Source of the DNA: Tricholoma matsutake
Taxonomy: Eukaryota > Basidiomycota > Agaricomycetes > Agaricales > Tricholomataceae
Length of the DNA: 64,000 bases
Assembly: GCA_026075535.2 (NCBI GenBank)
Contig: AP026541.1
Coordinates: 10,292,001 to 10,356,000, forward strand
Direction of reading: 5' to 3'
Below are positions 58,156 to 64,000 of the stretch, one piece after another. Below the pieces are notes generated by a model. The model ran no database searches. It saw only the letters and a list, made by a program, of their open reading frames with translations, and was not told where the DNA came from. Both the position numbers and the translations under genes were made by a program. The number at the start of each line of letters is the position of its first letter. Position 1 is the first letter of the stretch.

Positions 58156-58360
58156 GGGGGGGGGGGGGGGGGGGGTGAAGGGAATATTGATTGCAAAAAC
58201 TATCTAGGTATCGCATCGTACTTGGTGGCCACCAGATGAACAATGAAGCATGTCGAACCATAATCTAATAATATATTCTAATGTGATAAGATCAATGGAT
58301 CTCTGCACGTGGTAAAAATAACATGTGATCTGTTTTCTAAAGGGGTCGGATTGCTTGAGA
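58156..58360 (-). repeat. dispersed repeat, copy 2 (inverse of 36840-37047), 20-G run
   Basis: Starts with a run of 20 G and ends 'GGGTCGGATTGCTTGAGA'. Marks the right border of the transposon block. Confidence 0.85.
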
Positions 58361-59130
58361 CAGCTTGAGACGAGGCCTTACGAAAAGGCTCCTTACCCTC
58401 GGAACCCGCCTTTACGACGACAGGCTGCAGTTGGATCACTTGGGAAATATATTGCCGCGGTCCAAATTATCAATCAATCAATCAATCAACACTATTTTCT
58501 GGAATGATAAAGAACGAGTCTCAAGTAAATTTGAGGACTCGTAAATGGTATTTTGAGTTGTTTGAGCAGGTTGGGCTACAGTAAAATTATACCGATAGTA
58601 ACAAAAGAGCAGACTGAATCATGGGCCATGAGTGAATCGCGATTCAAAAAGTTGAAGCGACTCCGGAAGCGATCCAACGATTCAAAAAAATGGGCGATTC
58701 GAGTGATGTTTTGGGTTGTTAAATCCAAGTTGAATCCCTGTCTGAATCCCTGGTCGAACTGTTTCTATGATAATATCATCAGAACGACCATCTGGATCGT
58801 CGTTGAATCCTGATGTTTGACTGCTACTATTCTGTGTCTCATCCCGTCTCAGAGTCAAGTCATCCTGTGTCGTTCCCTAGTTACTCCGCGTGTTCCTCTC
58901 AAACTTGAACATTTGAACTTCTAGTTGGCATTCCTCTTACTTTCAATTGTTTGTTTTCCGTAGTGCTCAAGAGTTGCAACGACTCTGCTCTTTCTTCCTG
59001 TATGGAACTACCGAGGTGTGAAGGGTGCTAAGTTCTATCATATACTACTGGTACATACACAAGCACATACTTGATCTGGCCTGATATAGCCGGTAAGAAT
59101 ACTAATAAGTAGTCAACGAGAACTGCACAA
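58361..59130. other. spacer right of the transposon block
   Basis: No supported gene. Contains (AATC)n at 58469-58488. A frame at 58553-58813 has no homology clue. Should include the 3' end of the alcohol dehydrogenase transcript. Confidence 0.4.
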
Positions 59131-60751
59131 CTATACTTTAACTACGACTCTTCCAACAGTTTTACCTCCTGCCAAATCCGAACAAATTCTGAGCCGCCGG
59201 CCATCAGCAAAAACAGGAGCAACAAATCGAAGGAAAAAAGTCTTACGCATTGAGGTCATTCAGATCTCTCAGCTCGTGGTGGCATTTTACTTTTCCTTGA
59301 GCGGCAAGCTGAAGCGCTTCCGTCACATCTTGTCGATTCCTGCAAGCCCTGTGTCAGCAGCGGAACTGGGATTACTAACAAGGAATTATTTGTTACCCAA
59401 CAACGTTGCCTTGGATTCTAAGGTTCTGTTATAGTTGAGATAAGCTGGTGCCAACTCAAAAGCGGACATGATCCTTACATTCCCAACAATAAGTGCGATT
59501 GGAATATTGAGCATCTCGGATATGGTGGATAGTCCCACCGCCATTAATGTCCCCGTCGGGCGTAGATACATCAAGGCTTGATTATACGGTCTCGGCTATT
59601 GCCTTCATGTTCAGTATCTGGGGCGTGCTTTCATTGGACAGAGAACTCACGTCACCAACGGTAACCATGGCTGCATGGGGACCCAACCCATCCGTCGCAT
59701 CTTGCACATCCTTAGTAAGATCCTTGGACTCTCTGAAATCCAGCCATTTATCGGCACCAACTTTCAGACAAAGTTCTTTCTTCTCCTCGCCACTATCTAG
59801 GCAAAGCCGTCAGTATAGAATATAACTTAGTTCAGGGAAGGTGACCAAACCGATGGCCAGTACACGGTAGCCCATCGCGGCTGCGTATTGTATAGCTGGG
59901 GCGCATCAACAAACACTAAGGAGGAAGGATTCTGAACAGGTCCGTACCTAAGTGACCGAGTCCTCCACCTGCACCCGATATGGATACCCAGCTTCCAACT
60001 GCTAGTCTTGCCTGTTTCAATGCCTTGAAGACAGTTAAACCCTGGACACGGCAGTCAGCGGGGCGGCTTTACGAGATACGGTTATAATCGCACAGCACAC
60101 AAAATGGGTGCTGCGGCAGCACTGTCAAGAGCGTCTGGTATGGGGGTGACGTAATTGATGTACGAGACCTGCATAAACATATGATAGGCGGTCTATAAAC
60201 GCGAAGGATAGATGTATCTACATACCACGTATTCAGCAAATGTCCCGTCCAGCTTTAAGCCATGTATTTCGTGAGAGGCGCACGCTACAAAGAACAGCTC
60301 AACATTGTAACATAAGAAGATACCTCGTATATGATGCTCGCACCTGAGTCATGGCCATTGCGACACATCTCGCAGCTATCAGTTCGAATTCAGGGTTGTG
60401 AGCGTCCAATATCCAGATTGATGATACACACTTCGCGCACACCCGGCCAATCCACTTTACACCCACTCGATCTCCAATTTTAATTGACGCTGTACTATGT
60501 TCGCCGATCGCAACGACATGACCGACTCCCTCATGACCGCCAACAACCGGAAGTTCAGGACTAACAGGCCAGGTGCCTCTCTGGATGTGAATATCGGAAT
60601 GACATACCCCTGAATAGTCTAATTTAATCAAACATTCGCCAGGCGCTAGTTCCGAAGGTTGTTTGACCGGATAGTCCTCTACGAGAACATATCCATTGCC
60701 GATTTCGTTTAGAACCGCAGCTTTCGCTGTGAGAGGTATTTCGATGGCCAT
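59131..60751 (-). CDS. zinc-dependent alcohol dehydrogenase (class I, ADH1-like)
   Basis: Cytosolic NAD-linked interconversion of primary alcohols and aldehydes. Proposed exons: 60751-60432, 60375-60344, 60284-60226, 60168-60094, 60041-59948, 59895-59851, 59796-59651, 59595 to about 59440, then short exons to 59241 and a last exon of about 50 nt ending with TAG at 59131-59133 ([18 protein letters not shown]). Junctions between about 59450 and 59330 are uncertain. Catalytic zinc ligands are in '[10 protein letters not shown]' and '[10 protein letters not shown]'; the four-Cys structural zinc site reads [15 protein letters not shown] after splicing; the nucleotide motif is [19 protein letters not shown]. 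Start at 60751 ([13 protein letters not shown]) suits the family better than the in-frame ATG at 60811. Unusually intron-rich (about ten) for its length. About 350 residues, normal for ADH1 types. Confidence 0.9.
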
Positions 60752-60811
60752 TAGTGAGCAGACCAACAGATCAGGGCGGTTATAAGCAATCCAAGTGACA
60801 TAGTACCCCAT

Positions 60812-63800
60812 GTTGTTACTGATCTATAACAATCATATGACATGAGAATACGTACAACTTGATCTTCTTCACTTCGGGTCTGACAAAGATGACAATAAGT
60901 TTTTTGGAAACCAACGCGGCGAGGGGTAGTCTCGAGCACCATCACCAAGTCAATCGAAGGGGAACCGAACAAGCAAAAACAGCTCAACTCTCAGTGTATA
61001 GTGACCGAAAAATAAGGTTCGACAGATTGTTGACAAACGCTTTAGATATGTAAGCCCCACATAAAGGGATCTCCACTCAAAATCCCTGTTATGACATGTA
61101 AGAACACATGAAATACTTATGAAAGAACGTATTTTTCAGGTTGCTTCCAGGACCCTGACAATGTTTCGGCATTAGTGGACGGAACAAATGAATTTAAGTG
61201 CTTATCGAGGACCGAAAAAGACGGGTGGAACACGGCAGTTGCACGGCAGCGAGACAAGAGAAACGCGCCATTGCACACCTCGAATTCAGTTCGTTGTTCG
61301 GAGAAATCGACCCGCCAATTTGACCAACGCAATGCAAGAAACACCTTAGGTTAAACAACACAAGCCGTACACCTCGATCTCTGTAAAAAAGCAAGCCAGA
61401 GTGTCCCAAGGCAAGACGAGATCCAAAGATGACAATCGTAGAGGCGATATGGCAAATCCTGAAGATCGGCAGGAATGTATCATCGCATGACGTGAAAGAG
61501 CTAGACGTCGGATCATGGAATTAGGAATCATTTGTGGGATACATGGCAAGATTGTCAAGCACTGGCCGTCGGGAGAGCCCGGTCTGCTCCGAGCCCGATT
61601 GTAAAACATCTCGGCGGCCGCCAGTCAGAGGCAGTTTGCCACTCGGACTCGGGGGAACCATATTTCTCTGTAGTTGTCCAAGACAGAGAATATGAGACGT
61701 AAAATCAGCAAAGACTGACGGGGGCCGACGATACCTTCAAAATTGAAAATGTGTATATGAAATCAATTTGCGTGTCATCCGAGCCCGAGTCCGGAACGCG
61801 GTGAACCGTGACATCGCTCACGTGCAAATAGTTTCTACCTCCTCACGGTTTTCGTCACTTCGTGTGAAGCTTTGCTTGAGGGTTAACGTTCCGTTTACTA
61901 CAGATCTCCCCGGGGGTGTATGCTTATAACACCAATACACAGGTTTCATCGCTGAACATCGAACACTTACAAAGAACGACCGGCATAGTTTATACCCCGA
62001 TTGTGAACTTCTCAAACAGGTCTTTCGCAGCTCCTTGTGTATAGTGTGCCATCTGTCAGGACCAGTCATATCAATATCTCCTCTCTCTTGGATAAAATAC
62101 TCACTCCGCCGACCACGCAAACTGAAAATCGGAACTGGACTAACTGACCGCGGCGTTTGCTCTTAACAGCATCTTCGACTTGATGAACAATTTGAGCAAC
62201 AACTGTACATGGTGCTTAATGTATCTGTCTCTCTCGTTGCCGCTTTCAACTTATTCATTCCAATCATCCAAATTTTAGCGAATCGAGCTAAATATAGCCA
62301 TCCATGTCTCCATAAACGGTACCGGTCTTCCTCTTCATCAACTAATACGCGGATATGATGGTTTTAGCTGTAACAGCTGTTGTCGTATACTGACCATTCC
62401 CGAATCGCAGTGCCTGACAACGCTTCCGTGATCGCGTCGGTCTCATCAATCGCCTTTCTCGACATCTGATTCGGACTACCAGGTGGACTCGCCTATTTCA
62501 CTGAGCTGGTTCACCTACGACGTTGGGTGCATCGGGAGGCGGCCATTTGATCAATCAACAGCTTGTCTACCCCGGCTGTTCCTGAGTCTATACATGTGAT
62601 ATCGGTTCATTTTTATCGCCTCTTCTCGGTCGGGCGTGTTCTCCCACTCTGCACCCCGCCGCAGCTGCCCGCAACGCTTCCCGATTTCCTTCGGATTTAG
62701 TATTTCACATACGCAACCCGTTGGCCACCTATGAATCCACTCGACCCTTCATCTCCGTTCCATACCTCTGATCACTCACAAAGTGGAGAATCCTGCGACC
62801 GGCAAATATAAACCGAACCAGATGACCGCTTGGAGCCGTCGTTTCGAACTCTTATCGTATCCTCAATGTCACTGTTTCACATCGTTCGCACGAGCCGTGA
62901 GCTCAGAATCGTGCTCTACATGTGATCGTTCAATCTGCTTCTCTTGCTTCTACCCCACATTGCATCGCTCAAGCATGTTGTTCCATTGAAATCATCTCAA
63001 GGCATCTCGGTTCCTTCCAGGCTTAGTATTTCACACACGTCCATCCTGTCGACAATGGCACGGTAGATGTGCATATTTTACATCACGATTTCCCTTGAGG
63101 CTTAGGAGTTCATGATCCCGATTAGTGCTGTCGTTTGCTATACGGGCCACACATAATTCTTCATCTCCGACCAGTCCCTGTGATTAACTCCATGGTTGCT
63201 GAAATTTTCGCGCAACAAAATGCGAGCCTTATGGTCACTTAGTGTTCACGAGCAACTTTGTTTCGAACTGCCGCCCTTGCTATGTTAGTAGCGAGTTTTG
63301 TGTACTCTGAAACTCACTGTAGTACGTGTGAAAATGTATAATTGCTTGTTTCCTTCATCTGACCTAAAACGAGGAAGGGCCCTTAGATATCATTGTCTAC
63401 GATAGAAATCGCACTATGTCATTCCTGATCTAAGTCACGGTTTTGTACCCTCGCCGTTTAGTTCCAAGTGCTGTTCGTACAGCTACTAGTAACCGATAAT
63501 TTTTCTTCATGATCCATCACATACTCTACATGCAATTCTACATTTCATTACACCAACTCTGTTTAAACGTATAATCTTATCGGCCGAGCAATCAACCGAT
63601 CAATCAAAACCGTCCGCCTCGTGTCCAGCCATTTGCCCAGCCTTGCCCCCACGAAAGGCTTCAAGCTTCAAGCCGCCACATGTCTGTGACATATTCACCC
63701 CGAATTAGAAAATTGGTTTATTCCCTCTGCCCAACCACCGCGCCGTTTCCGCCTCGTGCAGGATAAGGACCCTATCAGATGACCAGGCTGCGCTCAAGTC

Positions 63801-63869
63801 CCTAGCCTGCTTCCACTGCCTTGATCCAGATTAGACGCGTAACTCCTGCAACCCTCTCTTCTTCTGAAC
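60812..63869. other. 3-kb region without a supported gene
   Basis: Frames of 60-100 codons occur (61346-61609, 61818-62120, 62783-62989) but show no domains, no splice partners and little codon regularity. A weak duplicate 'TTAGTATTTCACAYACG' occurs at 62697 and 63022. C/T-rich DNA at 63620-63868 probably belongs to the promoter and leader of the gene at the right edge. Confidence 0.4.
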
Positions 63870-63992
63870 ATGCTGGAAGCACGAGCTAGGCTTGCCCGCG
63901 CCGAATGTCAGTTTATTTCGGTTGCGGCGGAGGCAGGAGTAGAAAGAGACAGAGCCGGACGCGTGGACACCTCTTTTTGGGACCGTACGCTG
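63870..63992 (+). CDS. first exon of an unidentified gene cut by the right edge
   Basis: ATG at 63870 after a C/T-rich leader opens a frame 'MLEARARLARAECQFISVAA', continuing with 'EAGVERDRAGRVDTSFWDRT' and Leu to a consensus donor GTGAGT at 63993. The Ala/Arg/Glu-rich helix has high GC at third positions, unlike the surrounding DNA. The family is not recognisable from 41 residues. Confidence 0.45.
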
Positions 63993-64000
63993 GTGAGTTG

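Noticed and set aside
58340..58440. Stretch resembling rRNA or tRNA (GGCTCCTTACCCTCGGAACC)
   Set aside because: Could not be folded into a tRNA cloverleaf by eye and no rRNA context is present.
61818..62120. 100-codon minus-strand frame
   Set aside because: No family resemblance and no regular codon use.
1..64000. tRNA, rRNA and CRISPR arrays
   Set aside because: None seen by eye on either strand; CRISPR is not expected in a fungal genome.

Overview
The window looks like nuclear DNA of a basidiomycete fungus, probably an agaricomycete. Supporting evidence: genes split by many short (about 48-75 nt) GT-AG introns, typical fungal housekeeping proteins, Plavaka and KDZ transposon relatives that are characteristic of Agaricomycetes, and a large transposon-rich block. 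I cannot name the species. All exon boundaries were inferred by hand from reading frame, GT/AG signals and protein family expectation, without transcripts or alignments.

Layout. (1) 1-15,000 is a compact gene region: the C-terminal end of an ABM-like protein, a Trf4/5-type non-canonical poly(A) polymerase (+), a long Ser/Pro-rich protein whose ATG is split by an intron (+), then three consecutive minus-strand genes: a UBP3/USP10-type deubiquitinase, a HEL2/ZNF598-type RING ligase and a CENP-C/Mif2-type cupin protein. (2) 15,700-22,000 is a tandem array of one gene family: three readable copies and one decayed copy of a single-pass membrane protein with a Ser/Thr-rich outer part and a short tail that looks coiled-coil. 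(3) 22,500-58,360 is a nest of transposons: Plavaka, KDZ, pogo/DDE_1 and MULE remnants, at least three Ty3/gypsy elements, solo LTRs, and seven non-autonomous hAT-like elements with clear TIRs and 8-bp target site duplications (TSDs), several inserted inside other elements. (4) 58,361-64,000 returns to gene-type sequence with a zinc alcohol dehydrogenase (-) and the first exon of an unidentified gene at the right edge.

Functional links. HEL2 and UBP3 are neighbours and, in other eukaryotes, add and remove ubiquitin on stalled 40S ribosomes. The array copies share TATA-type upstream blocks, intron positions and tails, so they arose by tandem duplication of a complete gene unit.

The most unusual signals are: (a) the hAT-like elements contain a recurring cassette of intron-like sequences and a short palindrome, found with two different TIR types; (b) the two LTRs of the chromovirus differ at 7 sites, all explained by CpG deamination, and many premature stops in this and other elements are TGA where the family suggests CGA; (c) an open reading frame can be followed across nested insertions by removing them at their target duplications; (d) a 109-bp-arm hairpin.
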